Source: Echinarachnius parma (taxonomy: Eukaryota > Echinodermata > Echinoidea > Clypeasteroida > Echinarachniidae). Taken from it: a stretch of DNA of 64,000 nt. Numbering within the stretch: the first letter of the stretch is position 1; each line of letters starts with the position of its first letter. Under the pieces are notes generated by a model, which saw nothing but the letters and a program-made list of their open reading frames with translations, searched no databases and was not told where the DNA came from. Position numbers and translations under genes: made by a program. Where the stretch lies: assembly GCA_037951105.1 (NCBI GenBank), contig JBAMJV010001345.1, forward strand, positions 169,602 through 233,601, given 5' to 3'. Below, in pieces: positions 37,401-39,140 of the stretch.

Positions 37401-39140
37401 CTAATGATATGATGTTTGTTTTGTGTTTGTGCATACAGGTGCTTCACCATGGCCAGCCGTCTCTAGGTGACAGCCATCGGTTCAGCGTGACTTCTGACCG
37501 AGAAGACACCTTCAGCTAGGAGCGTCTGGCAGCGGTGTACCGGGAGCTGGGGTCAGAGGAGCTAGAACCTATACTCTTCTCTTTCTCTACTAATGATATG
37601 ATGTTTGTTTTGTGTGTGTGTTGCAGGTGTTTTACTATTGCCAGCCGTCCCTGGGTGACAGCCATCGGTTCAGTGTGACCTCTGACCCGGAGGACACCTT
37701 TAGCCAGGAGCATCTGGCTGCGGTGTACCGGGAGCTGTGCCTTTCTCTTTTCTCAACTGATGATATGTTTGTTTGTTTTGTGTTTGTGCATACAGGTGCT
37801 TCACCACGGCCAGCCGTCTCTGGGTGACAGCCATCAGTTCAGCGTGACCTCTGACCCAGAGGACACCTTCAGCCAGGAGCGCCTGGCAGCGGTGTACCGG
37901 GAGCTGGAACCTATCTCTTTCTCAACTGATAATATGTTTGTTTGTTTGTTTTGTGTGTGTGCATACAGGTGCTTCACCATGGCCAGCCGTCTCTGGGTGA
38001 CAGCCATCGGTTCAGCGTGACCTCTGACCCGGAGGACACCTTCAGCCAGGAGCGTCTGGCAGCGGTGTACCGGGAGCTGGGGTCGGAGGAGCTGGAACCG
38101 GTGCCCTTCTACACCCTGATTGAACACCCCATCATACAGGACTGCCTCACCATGTGCCATCGATTCAAGAGCCCTGTGAGTACCATGCCAGATTAAGGGG
38201 GGGGGGGGGGGGGGGGTTCTCACTAAGATAATAGTTAACTTTGTAAAAATTCGACCAAAATCACTTGGAGCTTTCACACTTCTCTTGTACCTTGTTGTTT
38301 GGCTTGTGGTAACAAAAGAATGAGGTGGGTTTTGATTTTTCAAGTGTCTCCCTAGTTATGGTGATAATTCAGATCGCATTTGAAAGCATCTGTAGACGCT
38401 TTCAACCAGAGACAAGAGTATCTGAATTGGGATACTATATCCTCCGTAGTATGCGAATTTGGATACTTCACACAAACGATCGGGATGAAATCAGACATCA
38501 AATTATTATTTTTTATTTAGATAAACATTCTTTTTCTAATAAAATCTTGCATATCATTCTCAAGAATCTTCCAATGATATTGGTTTATGATTGAAGTCTC
38601 AAATATAACTTTTCTGAAATAATATAGTTAATGGGTCACGTTAAGATGTTTGCTATGTTCACTAATTCATAAAATACATAATGAAGACTTTCCTGGTATT
38701 CACCTCCTGTGTTTGTTTGTTTTTCATTCAGTCTTTATTGAAATATGAATCTGCAACAAATAAATCAATGAAATCAAAGGGAAAAGAAATAACAATTAAC
38801 ATACAAATATTGCAATTTTCAAATAAATCAAACCAGCTCATAAAAATATTATTATATTCTACATCAACCTTCTAAAATATTATTCTACTGGGTAAAAATA
38901 TATATTTTTGTTTTCATGTCATTTCCATTTTTCATTTAAAATAGTTTGTCTATGACTGTATGATTATGATCTATTTAGAGATGATATTGTACCATATTAG
39001 GCACTATATAAATCGAACCTATTATTATTATTATTATTTTATTATTTCCATTGTATTTTTTGCAGGATTTTACCACTGTGTTCAGTGCTCCGGCCGTCTT
39101 ACCAGCAGCAGACAACGATGCTCAGAGTATCATGTCCTAA
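428..39140 (+). CDS. SPEF2: SPEF2/CPC1-like gene, 5'-truncated by the window, 27 supported exons
   Basis: Joined in phase, the exons give about 1,295 codons ending in TAA at 39138-39140. In order they encode an adenylate-kinase-like domain lacking its N-terminal P-loop part (left of the window), a Lys/Glu/Ser-rich linker, helical segments containing LKEQLWEM and WLEDRLGLL, Pro-rich tracts, and a C-terminal helical region with EF-hand-like stretches. This order and the local motifs match SPEF2, the animal counterpart of Chlamydomonas CPC1. That family sits in the C1 side of the axonemal central apparatus and is needed for sperm-tail and ciliary motility. Human SPEF2 is roughly 1,800 residues, so about two thirds is present here. 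The span includes introns; the exons are listed separately. Many introns carry partial copies of neighbouring exons. The identification rests on recognising motifs, not on an alignment. Confidence 0.9.
1326..1417 (+). repeat. Partial copy of SPEF2 exon 2 and its acceptor
   Basis: About 85 bp matches 1505-1588: the pyrimidine tract, the TTAG acceptor and the first 29 or so bases of exon 2. After that it runs into unrelated AT-rich sequence. It has no donor, so it is a broken exon copy. The surrounding intron 532-1559 otherwise holds AT-rich sequence and two diverged copies of a short repeat (about 760-860) ending in gcgagacaa. Confidence 0.85.
1560..1663 (+). CDS. SPEF2: SPEF2 exon 2, adenylate-kinase-like segment
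   Basis: The acceptor is ttgtcttag and the donor is gtaagg; the phase runs 0 to 2. The residues GQKAVKLLRKGQPLKDDLL correspond to the adenylate-kinase segment usually written G-x-x-(M/L)-x-x-G-x-x-(V/I)-x-D-E-L-(L/V), which lines the nucleoside-monophosphate side of the pocket. A damaged copy of the acceptor and first 25 or so bases lies about 170 bp upstream (1326-1417). Confidence 0.88.
1685..2148. mobile_element. MITE (CCTGTTT ends) split by a tRNA-like element
   Basis: The left end reads GGCCTGTTTCTTAAAAC with TTGTTGTAAGTGTCC inside. The right end is the inverse (ACAACAATTGG ... GAAACAGGGCC). Related copies lie at 22566-22730 and 22736-22860, and looser ones at about 41490 and 43080. A tRNA-like element sits in its middle (1811-2078). 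It is non-coding and probably a non-autonomous DNA transposon. Confidence 0.7.
1811..2078 (-). mobile_element. tRNA-like retroposon with 18-bp target duplication
   Basis: The 18-base direct repeat ttgacttactagttttaa flanks the element at 1793-1810 and 2079-2096. The body holds a tRNA-like sequence on the minus strand (about 1877-1953) with a D-arm box AGCTCAGGCGGTTGAGC and a T-arm box GGTTCAAATCC. Unlike a usual SINE, about 120 bp precede the tRNA part on the minus strand. It shares both flanks with the tandem array at 13990-15046. Confidence 0.75.
2300..2751 (+). repeat. Two partial upstream copies of SPEF2 exon 3
   Basis: Copies of the acceptor and exon start occur at 2325 and 2551, before the real exon at 2752. 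Each is followed by the same roughly 150-bp intron unit (cacaaatttgcatatgaa, aaagattgttttaat). The first copy has a changed exon sequence and the second a deletion of codons. Neither has a donor. Confidence 0.85.
2752..3005 (+). CDS. SPEF2: SPEF2 exon 3, adenylate-kinase core (DGFPTT)
   Basis: The acceptor is ctcttcag and the donor is gtgagt; one base completes a split Arg codon. The residues GWIMDGFPTTVGQAKLL match the adenylate-kinase GF-(L/V)-x-DGFPRT-x-x-QA signature, and IDVVIQLDVPDQLAMRR matches the following beta strand and helix (V-x-x-L-x-V-P-x-x-x-L-x-x-R). The Arg of DGFPRT, which contacts the monophosphate, is Thr here, so catalysis is doubtful. A Pro- and Lys-rich insertion separates the two motifs. 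Two partial copies of the exon lie at 2325 and 2551. Confidence 0.93.
3408..3543 (+). CDS. SPEF2: SPEF2 exon 4, adenylate-kinase lid-like region
   Basis: The acceptor is cctaccag and the donor is gtgaga, with split codons at both ends. The residues EEEFHQEFKPPPDG resemble the adenylate-kinase lid motif (YH-x-x-F-x-PP-K-x-x-G), and the end DPAYDQEQIQHR resembles the R-x-DD-x-x-E-x-x-x-x-R helix after it. Part of this exon and its upstream intron is duplicated at about 4525-4907. Confidence 0.88.
3862..4003 (+). CDS. SPEF2: SPEF2 exon 5, end of adenylate-kinase-like domain
   Basis: The acceptor is ttcctccag and the donor is gtaatt; one base completes the previous Arg codon and the exon ends in phase 0. 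It encodes 47 residues including ITGFQDSWKKLDKWFS and REWDEAFQAVQAVM. This fits the last helices of the kinase fold, where adenylate kinases have a helix, a short strand with a Val-Asp-(Gly/Val) pattern (KVDVG here) and a final helix. The last 60 or so bases and the donor are repeated at 4333-4395. Confidence 0.88.
4333..4395 (+). repeat. Downstream copy of the end of SPEF2 exon 5 with donor
   Basis: The last 60 or so bases of exon 5 (GAGTGGGACGAAGCATTC type) recur here, followed by gtaataac, which still looks like a donor. No acceptor lies directly in front. A one-base insertion shifts the frame near its end. Confidence 0.8.
4400..4522. repeat. Dispersed repeat (copy at 6520-6710)
   Basis: The text around ACTCCCTAGGGAGTG and GTGATTGCAGTGTGTATC is shared with 6530-6620. 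The second copy continues into a tail with GCGCTATATT and (ATT)n. This tail type occurs also at 21890-21960, 25215-25280, 25865-25940, 36300-36360 and 38980-39045, and resembles 3' tails of retroposons. Confidence 0.55.
4525..4908 (+). repeat. Copy of the intron before SPEF2 exon 4
   Basis: About 370 bp match 3055-3420: the intron text with GATGGGATTGATGGCCC, the acceptor accag and the first dozen bases of exon 4. It then continues into an (ATT)n repeat tail. It lies after exon 5, so the copied segment moved past one real exon. Confidence 0.85.
5056..5278. mobile_element. MITE with TACCGTAAACCGGG ends
   Basis: The left end taccgtaaaccggggtgac is inverted at the right end (gtcaacccggtttacggta). 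The ends suggest TA target duplication, as for mariner-type elements. A diverged copy lies at 23411-23623. It is non-coding. Confidence 0.75.
5563..5712 (+). CDS. SPEF2: SPEF2 exon 6, acidic linker
   Basis: The acceptor is cccctgaag and the donor is gtacgt, phase 0 at both ends. It encodes 50 residues rich in Glu, Asp, Ala, Ser and Thr (IEKAKDDASKAEDEA at the start), with no hydrophobic core. It is a probable disordered linker after the kinase-like domain. Support comes from the clean splice sites and the open frame joining its neighbours. Confidence 0.8.
5713..6295. repeat. Intron with 'tagcaaccaacctg'-type repeats
   Basis: The intron after exon 6 begins with imperfect short repeats of the theme tctatagcagccaac. 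At about 5890-5990 it holds a repeat of the type aaagacaggtttcactgta, also seen at 1-110, about 3305-3335 and 20155-20268. Nothing coding is visible. Confidence 0.45.
6296..6356 (+). CDS. SPEF2: SPEF2 exon 7, short linker exon
   Basis: The acceptor is ttcgccccag and the donor is gtaaat; the exon ends after the first base of a Gly codon. It encodes about 20 residues (ASVSEADKSAAPASPGG), which continue the low-complexity linker. It is supported mainly by phase continuity and by the strong acceptor. Confidence 0.75.
6775..6891 (+). CDS. SPEF2: SPEF2 exon 8, Lys/Ser/Gly-rich linker
   Basis: The acceptor is tgcatag and the donor is gtaagg, with split Gly codons at both ends. It encodes a basic Ser/Lys/Arg-rich stretch with short repeats of the type SAKGKGSARGRSPKG and SGSAKRSASKDG. 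The composition is typical of the positively charged linker in SPEF2-like proteins and gives no structural clue beyond disorder. Confidence 0.8.
6892..7645 (+). other. Intron without recognisable elements
   Basis: The sequence is AT-rich. I see no clear terminal repeats, coding similarity or RNA gene between exons 8 and 9. Confidence 0.4.
7646..7681 (+). CDS. SPEF2: SPEF2 exon 9, 36-bp Lys-rich exon
   Basis: This is a small exon between a weak acceptor (atgcaag) and donor gtatat. It encodes AKGKKEGKEKGK, which keeps the frame with the exons on both sides and continues their composition. The acceptor has little polypyrimidine tract, so inclusion may be variable. Confidence 0.6.
7771..8603. 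mobile_element. 833-bp TTAA-ended MITE with telomere-like ends
   Basis: It starts TTAACCCTAATCCCACTGGG and ends with the exact inverse. Inside each end is a long G or C run and an inverted GGCCTTTTTGGCC / GGCCAAAAAGGCC block. The interior is AT-rich without coding capacity. TTAA at both ends suggests piggyBac-type target choice, though no transposase is present. Confidence 0.8.
8604..10350 (+). other. Intron remainder before exon 10
   Basis: AT-rich sequence with no gene. A region near 8990-9190 has a repeat-like text with GTTTCGAACTCTGGACC, which could be a decayed tRNA-like T-arm box. The rest shows nothing I can name. Confidence 0.35.
10351..10520 (+). CDS. SPEF2: SPEF2 exon 10, SPKK and Pro/Glu-rich segment
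   Basis: The acceptor is aattccag and the donor is gtaggg. It encodes a basic start (ASPKRKGSRSKSPKKGR), then a PEPEPEPEPP tract, then GSEDWVYVNEPIDE, where folded sequence seems to resume. It ends in phase 0 and joins exon 11. Confidence 0.85.
10561..10734. mobile_element. Short MITE with GGGCGGTATTCT / GAACGCCC ends
   Basis: The left end gggcggtattctactaaa and right end cttgagaacgccc are partly inverted, with internal inverted text around TAGTCTGGACTAAAG. A related fragment lies at 26508-26625 (cggtattctgctaaat). It is non-coding. Confidence 0.5.
10735..11849 (+). repeat. Tandem array of SPEF2 exon 11 5' fragments (155-bp period)
   Basis: Exon-like starts occur at 11125, 11280, 11435 and 11590, spaced exactly 155 bp. 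Each has the acceptor ttgtcgcag and 77 exon bases, then ataaatcgatttag in place of the rest of the exon. Degenerate copies without acceptor lie at about 10735-10830 and 10990-11050, and a fragment at 11769-11790. An in-frame TAA follows the exon part of each complete unit, and there is no donor. Confidence 0.93.
11850..12116 (+). CDS. SPEF2: SPEF2 exon 11, helical segment
   Basis: The acceptor is ttgtcgcag and the donor is gtgaga, phase 0 at both ends, 89 codons. It starts NLANALAPHWDNTEATYLG and continues with a long charged helix region containing IYHYYYRIRRNFESYL and EFVNMWQREYNEIAEDMR. It is among the most conserved-looking parts of the gene. At least six partial copies of its first 77 bases lie in tandem directly upstream (10735-11800), all without a donor. 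Confidence 0.92.
12465..12589 (+). pseudogene. SPEF2 exon 12, upstream copy 1
   Basis: It has acceptor tgctcag and about 123 bp matching exon 12. I see three base differences, all synonymous. The last codons and the donor are replaced by other sequence (accgttatacaatg). Without a donor it should not be spliced internally, though a cryptic site or a terminal exon cannot be excluded. Confidence 0.85.
12678..12803 (+). pseudogene. SPEF2 exon 12, upstream copy 2
   Basis: The acceptor is ttgttcag and the open frame matches exon 12, except that ATGTCC is ATGGCT (Ser to Ala). After the Asn-His-Tyr codons it diverges (cttttatacaat) and has no donor. It is spaced 213 bp from copy 1 and 209 bp from the real exon. 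Confidence 0.85.
12887..13024 (+). CDS. SPEF2: SPEF2 exon 12 (third copy; the one with a donor)
   Basis: The acceptor is ttgttcag and the donor is gtcagt, phase 0 at both ends, 46 codons. It encodes a helical, coiled-coil-like segment with LKEQLWEMSDERKLEAEAER and WLEDRLGLLTNHYLTMMQ. Two nearly identical copies lie at 12465 and 12678, each with an acceptor and open frame, but only this copy keeps the last codons and a consensus donor. Confidence 0.92.
13025..13568 (+). other. Intron, AT-rich, nothing recognised
   Basis: The intron has an A-rich low-complexity patch at 13410-13520 built from aaaatt-type words. I see no other structure. Confidence 0.45.
13569..13855 (+). CDS. SPEF2: SPEF2 exon 13, helix then Pro/Lys-rich tail
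   Basis: The acceptor is cggcatgtag and the donor is gtgagt; it ends in phase 2. The first half (CEVDRYQDTLRLLKDYYQGM ... FARIPLIDLPPMERPG) looks like a folded helical segment. The second half is Pro/Thr/Lys-rich (TPTPTTPSAKGKKGK) and acidic. The exon is distinctly GC-rich compared with its introns. Confidence 0.9.
13990..15046 (-). repeat. Tandem array of a 291-bp tRNA-like element, about 3.6 copies
   Basis: The unit repeats with period 291. The tRNA-like part on the minus strand occupies 14057-14133, 14348-14424, 14639-14715 and 14930-15006. It has a D-arm box TAGCTCAGTCGGTAGAGC, a loop whose middle reads AGC (Ala), a T-arm box GGTTCGAATCCC, and TTTTTC directly after the 3' end, which could stop RNA polymerase III. 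Stem mismatches and extra bases before the D-arm suggest a tRNA-derived repeat and not working tRNA genes. Dispersed copies lie at 1811-2078, about 21040-21112 and 32425-32510. Confidence 0.8.
15123..15375. mobile_element. MITE with TGTGACCGGCTATAG ends
   Basis: The ends are inverted: tgtgaccggctatagtaaaa on the left, and ttttgctaaagtcggtcaca on the right. A second copy at 34163-34414 has better-preserved ends (about 32 bp, including ACCCTGCACTTGTC). It is 250 bp long and non-coding. Confidence 0.8.
15540..15732 (+). CDS. SPEF2: SPEF2 exon 14, Lys/Glu/Pro-rich
   Basis: The acceptor is ctaccag behind a C-rich run, and the donor is gtaagg. One base completes the previous Lys codon. It encodes IPLVPRRPSSSQGFFPIPTP, then a KGKEKEK tract and an acidic end (DEEEVPQPPTDPDER). 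It is probably disordered. A homopolymer C run directly before the acceptor makes the intron end error-prone in assembly. Confidence 0.87.
15777..15945. repeat. Repeat with interstitial TTAGGG-type run
   Basis: At 15872-15903 there is a short run of TAAGGG and TTAGGG units. It lies within a repeat with atagccac words that recurs, more decayed, at 21545-21690. The run is short and the units vary. Confidence 0.6.
15960..16230 (-). mobile_element. Probable LINE 3' tail, minus strand
   Basis: Read on the minus strand, the text ...CCCCATGGAAGACCAGCCATG... followed by CGGCGCTGAGTGGGCCATCC and a run of AAATAAATA resembles the 3' untranslated end of CR1/L2-type LINEs, which often encode such phrases. 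No coding part remains. Confidence 0.5.
16428..20916. mobile_element. 4.5-kb foldback transposon with long inverted arms
   Basis: The left end TACCCAGGGGGCAAA is inverted at the right (TTTGCCCCCTGGGTA). The outer arms of about 430 bp (16431-16850 and 20490-20914) match closely in reverse complement. Inner arm segments also match: 17110-17200 with 19575-19640, and 17320-17420 with 19385-19470. The bases next to the ends suggest a TA target. The middle contains a decayed coding region. It lies in the intron between exons 14 and 15. Confidence 0.8.
17488..18760 (+). pseudogene. Decayed ORF of a repeated invertebrate protein family
   Basis: Broken frames show HEEAVTRVLLH followed by VVIHINDTDVTST, and further on LLKLLPPKEDAFLHCLKRAS. 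I recognise this order (HEEADTR-type, then DTDV, then LPP-x-x-x-A-x-x-x-H-x-x-RA) from large families of uncharacterised, transposon-linked proteins in invertebrate genomes. Several stops and shifts interrupt it, so it is not functional. The function of the family is not known to me. Confidence 0.55.
21040..21112 (-). repeat. Diverged tRNA-like element copy
   Basis: On the minus strand, ctagtcactagagcaacgg-like D-arm text precedes a T-arm box GGTTCAAATCACG. It shares the flanking aaatgaaagaagaaaa text with the other copies. The stems are more damaged than in the array at 14-15 kb. Confidence 0.6.
21303..21350 (+). CDS. SPEF2: SPEF2 exon 15, 48-bp exon
   Basis: The acceptor is ccttctgcag and the donor is gtgagt, phase 0 at both ends. 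It encodes LIFEAYQYGLHKVAEM, an amphipathic segment. It follows a 5.6-kb intron that contains a 4.5-kb foldback transposon (16430-20915). Confidence 0.82.
21967..21996 (+). CDS. SPEF2: Candidate 30-bp SPEF2 micro-exon
   Basis: It sits between an acceptor-like ttattccaag and a perfect donor gtgagt, in phase 0 at both ends, and encodes DYHIEFEILP. It could be a real alternative exon, since phase, donor and lack of stops all agree, or a chance match just after an (ATT)n repeat tail. No conserved motif helps decide. Confidence 0.4.
22147..22325. mobile_element. MITE with TACAGTGAAACCTC ends
   Basis: The left end tacagtgaaacctc is inverted at the right (gaggttccactgta). The ends and the TA flank resemble non-autonomous pogo/mariner-type elements. 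It is 179 bp and non-coding. Confidence 0.72.
22566..22730. mobile_element. MITE with GGCCCTGTTTCAT ends
   Basis: Inverted ends GGCCCTGTTTCATTTAT and ATAATGAAACATGGCCC enclose an inverted ATTGTTGTAAGTGTCC / GACACTTACAACAAT pair. It is the uninterrupted version of the element at 1685-2148. A further half-copy follows at 22736-22860. Confidence 0.75.
23038..23064 (+). CDS. SPEF2: Candidate 27-bp SPEF2 micro-exon
   Basis: It lies between acceptor-like catacatacag and donor gtaagt, phase 0 at both ends, and encodes WDNFKSVIL. With the 30-bp candidate before it, it would extend the short segment begun by exon 15. Evidence is limited to splice signals and phase. Confidence 0.4.
26142..26286 (+). 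CDS. SPEF2: SPEF2 exon 18, charged helix to Lys-rich tail
   Basis: The acceptor is catttgtag and the donor is gttagt; it ends after one base of a Gly codon. It encodes TIAEMSAKDLEDEAERAREL, which is coiled-coil-like, followed by a KGKGKDKDKGGKRAKSKSPT tract. Confidence 0.85.
26783..26950 (+). CDS. SPEF2: SPEF2 exon 19, SPKK/Pro-rich then helix
   Basis: The acceptor is tgctatgatag and the donor is gtaaga. It encodes KKTPGGKKSPKKGKK, then TPTPPPTPPP, then a helical part (EEAARKELKERMKAEYVGAI). Split codons at both ends fit exons 18 and 20. Confidence 0.87.
27560..27698 (+). CDS. SPEF2: SPEF2 exon 20, helical segment
   Basis: The acceptor is ctatccag and the donor is gtaggc. It encodes a continuous helix (LKTRMELIKTHTIQVLQELK ... 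DMNNWLGARFIQEMD) and ends with the first two bases of a codon. Three imperfect copies of its last 40-50 bases follow downstream (27771-28010), with the donor lost in each. Confidence 0.88.
27771..28010 (+). repeat. Three downstream copies of the end of SPEF2 exon 20
   Basis: The text ATTGGCTGGGAGC ... CATCCAGGAGATGGACAG recurs near 27773, 27863 and 27963, each followed by the same intron words (tgcaccaatcacagac). In the copies the donor GT is changed (gaccggtatg, gacaggcatg), so no full donor site is kept in the expected place. Confidence 0.85.
28471..28570 (+). CDS. SPEF2: SPEF2 exon 21
   Basis: The acceptor is gttctcag and the donor is gtaaga; it completes a Ser codon and ends in phase 0. 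It encodes INILCQYLGECIEKRAKIQP and a hydrophobic end (MVIFQDDFAINK), consistent with a helix-strand element of the C-terminal part. Confidence 0.88.
28873..29418 (+). repeat. Four upstream copies of SPEF2 exon 22 start
   Basis: Acceptor-plus-exon starts lie at 28873, 29002, 29115 and 29275. Each shows GTGAAGGTGTACCGCAC or a one-to-two-base variant and the Pro-rich codons, and breaks off after 60-90 bases into tagataatgaagtagcaac-type text. They are separated by runs of tatattc words. None has the second half of the exon or a donor. Confidence 0.9.
29419..29604 (+). CDS. SPEF2: SPEF2 exon 22, EF-hand-like segment
   Basis: The acceptor is acttgtag and the donor is gtgagt, phase 0 at both ends, 62 codons. 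After a Pro-rich start (VYRTPSPPPRPDP) comes FTVEQIINLQNQFIKSAHSG followed by FISAKGFIDTLCDL. This reads like a degenerate EF-hand, a helix then a loop then (F/I)-x-x-x-x-F, without the full set of calcium ligands. Four partial copies of its first 70-90 bases lie upstream at 28873, 29002, 29115 and 29275. Confidence 0.9.
29605..30277 (+). other. Intron without recognisable elements
   Basis: A short phrase (taatgcagtttagttttgtactgg) occurs twice, near 29873 and 30170, suggesting an old local duplication. Nothing else stands out. Confidence 0.4.
30278..30328 (+). CDS. SPEF2: SPEF2 exon 23, 51-bp exon
   Basis: The acceptor is tatttgcag and the donor is gtaaca, phase 0 at both ends. It encodes HGTEALPDGWLNVSINQ, which continues the EF-hand-like region into exon 24. 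Confidence 0.85.
30631..30813 (+). CDS. SPEF2: SPEF2 exon 24, helical/EF-hand-like
   Basis: The acceptor is tgttgtag and the donor is gttaga, phase 0 at both ends, 61 codons. It encodes EYIDWKTFLLQACQPWPLPS and LLQTLQEFKQADVLNTGCVT followed by REQFEQ. The second part has the spacing of an EF-hand-like helix-loop-helix. The Trp- and Pro-rich centre is typical of the SPEF2 C-terminal region. Confidence 0.9.
30975..31453 (+). repeat. Three upstream copies of SPEF2 exon 25 with (ATT)n joints
   Basis: Copies begin at about 30975 (no acceptor), 31115 and 31280. Each ends at tttgatatc and runs directly into an (ATT)n tract, which in turn leads to catgatgtag and the next copy. The shared joint shows that one original duplication was then multiplied in tandem. 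Confidence 0.92.
31454..31609 (+). CDS. SPEF2: SPEF2 exon 25
   Basis: The acceptor is catgatgtag and the donor is gtaggt, phase 0 at both ends, 52 codons (VPLWYSNDQRADTPEDPEES ... RLYFDIFADSVAIPPVLNYT). Three partial copies lie upstream (30975, 31115, 31280). Each stops at the Phe-Asp-Ile codons and runs into an (ATT)n tract, so only this copy has the rest of the exon and a donor. Confidence 0.92.
31628..32014. mobile_element. MITE family B copy (TTAAAG...CTTTAA)
   Basis: The left end ttaaagacatctagtaactt and right end aatgttactatatcccttta are inverted with TTAA at both edges. It shares gccgagtaatgagc and ctgttccatgc words with copies at 42661, 43685, 44136/44684, 46309, 54318 and 62321. It is 387 bp and non-coding, in the intron after exon 25. 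Confidence 0.8.
32049..32186 (+). CDS. SPEF2: SPEF2 exon 26
   Basis: The acceptor is tctcccag and the donor is gtaagt, phase 0 at both ends, 46 codons. It encodes LLYFSTDQDALNGFYRALSV then a Pro/Glu-containing end. The first part looks like an EF-hand helix with a short loop (STDQDALNGFYRAL). Confidence 0.9.
32221..32410. repeat. 70-bp tandem repeat, about 2.7 units
   Basis: Units start at catcttgcattttgc (32221, 32291, 32361) with a shared aaaggtcttttcaaac word. The array lies just inside the intron after exon 26 and is followed directly by a tRNA-like fragment. Confidence 0.75.
32425..32510 (-). mobile_element. Truncated tRNA-like element with target duplication
   Basis: The 12-base direct repeat gaattacttatg flanks the fragment (32413-32424 and about 32509-32520). 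It contains the tRNA-like part from the D-arm on and the T-run beyond its 3' end on the minus strand, but lacks the leading 120 bp. The clean duplication shows movement by insertion of a short copy. Confidence 0.72.
32767..32775 (+). CDS. SPEF2: Candidate 9-bp SPEF2 micro-exon
   Basis: Nine bases encoding TPQ lie between acceptor tcataccag and donor gttagt, in phase 0. Such a short exon is easily a chance match. It is listed because both splice signals are good and it keeps the frame in the 4.2-kb intron between exons 26 and 29. Confidence 0.22.
33059..33297. mobile_element. MITE with TACTGTAAA ends
   Basis: The ends tactgtaaacgtggtaat and aacaacatttacagta are inverted. Inside are repeated ttaaaacccgcgaat words. 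It is 239 bp, probably mariner-like (TA flanks), and non-coding. Confidence 0.7.
33359..33385 (+). repeat. Poly-G run
   Basis: More than 20 G in a row lie in the intron before exon 29. Similar G or C runs occur at 7817, 10741, 15507, 19627, 38197, 44451, 48780, 62728, 63146 and 63387. Confidence 0.9.
33756..33779 (+). CDS. SPEF2: Candidate 24-bp SPEF2 micro-exon
   Basis: The acceptor ttgttcccacag has a good pyrimidine tract, the donor is gtgtgt, and the exon is phase 0 at both ends, encoding TRKAPNLR. It could be a small alternative exon before exon 29. There is no support beyond the splice signals and frame. Confidence 0.35.
34163..34414. mobile_element. MITE with TGTGACCGGCTATAG ends, second copy
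   Basis: It is the better-preserved relative of 15123-15375. Left tgtgaccggctatagcaaaa and right ttttgctatagccgttcaca are inverted almost throughout, including the internal CCCTGCACTTGTC. Flanks read ata on the left and tat on the right. Confidence 0.82.
34525..34960. repeat. Foldback repeat, arms about 140 bp
   Basis: The arms 34525-34666 and 34817-34960 are reverse complements with small differences (gcttgctgttactgataagt opposite acttatcagtaacagcaagc). About 150 bp separate them. There are no obvious terminal motifs and no coding capacity I can name. Confidence 0.65.
35832..36143. mobile_element. MITE with TTAGGCCA / TGGCCTTA ends and T-rich core
   Basis: The left ttaggccaaaaa and ttgattggcgtaacgggc have inverted partners at the right (cgggttacgccaatcc, tggccttattt). 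The middle is T-rich low complexity. It is non-coding. Confidence 0.6.
36396..36527 (+). CDS. SPEF2: SPEF2 exon 29
   Basis: The acceptor is tttatctag and the donor is gttagt, phase 0 at both ends, 44 codons (VIENFTGEELPADTKPLEPS ... TVPLSALVQ). Six tandem copies of its last 60 or so bases together with the donor follow downstream (36528-37230), with no acceptor in front of them. The first usable donor is taken as the exon end. Confidence 0.87.
36528..37230 (+). repeat. Six downstream copies of the end of SPEF2 exon 29 with donors
   Basis: Units of about 105 bp end in tagtccag followed by gttagt or a close variant (near 36632, 36735, 36841, 36951, 37056, 37157). Each keeps the Ser-Ala-Leu-type codons of exon 29 and the donor, but the 5' part of the exon and any acceptor are missing. 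The intervening text has cctctcaactctagaccc. Confidence 0.9.
37255..37968 (+). repeat. Four upstream copies of SPEF2 exon 30 start
   Basis: Copies start at about 37255 (no acceptor), 37439, 37627 and 37796. They keep tgggtgacagccatc and gaggacacctt and break off near gtgtaccgggagctg, then continue into tatctctttctcaact and the next gcatacag acceptor. The copy at 37439 has an in-frame TAG in place of the Gln codon. None has a donor. Confidence 0.92.
37969..38175 (+). CDS. SPEF2: SPEF2 exon 30
   Basis: The acceptor is gcatacag and the donor is gtgagt, phase 0 at both ends, 69 codons (DSHRFSVTSDPEDTFSQERL ... FYTLIEHPIIQDCLTMCHRF). Four partial copies of its first 110-130 bases lie upstream at about 37255, 37439, 37627 and 37796. 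Only this copy has the 3' half and a donor. Confidence 0.92.
39066..39140 (+). CDS. SPEF2: SPEF2 last coding exon (31)
   Basis: The acceptor is ttttttgcag. It encodes DFTTVFSAPAVLPAADNDAQ and SIMS and then stops (TAA at 39138-39140). The stop region is partly duplicated about 160 bp downstream (39289-39355), inside the presumed 3' untranslated region. Confidence 0.88.
   Translation, partial: DFTTVFSAPAVLPAADNDAQSIMS

Noticed and set aside
37834-38343. 169-residue minus-strand frame opposite exon 30
   Set aside because: It is a shadow of the exon and its upstream copy on the other strand, and crosses a C run.
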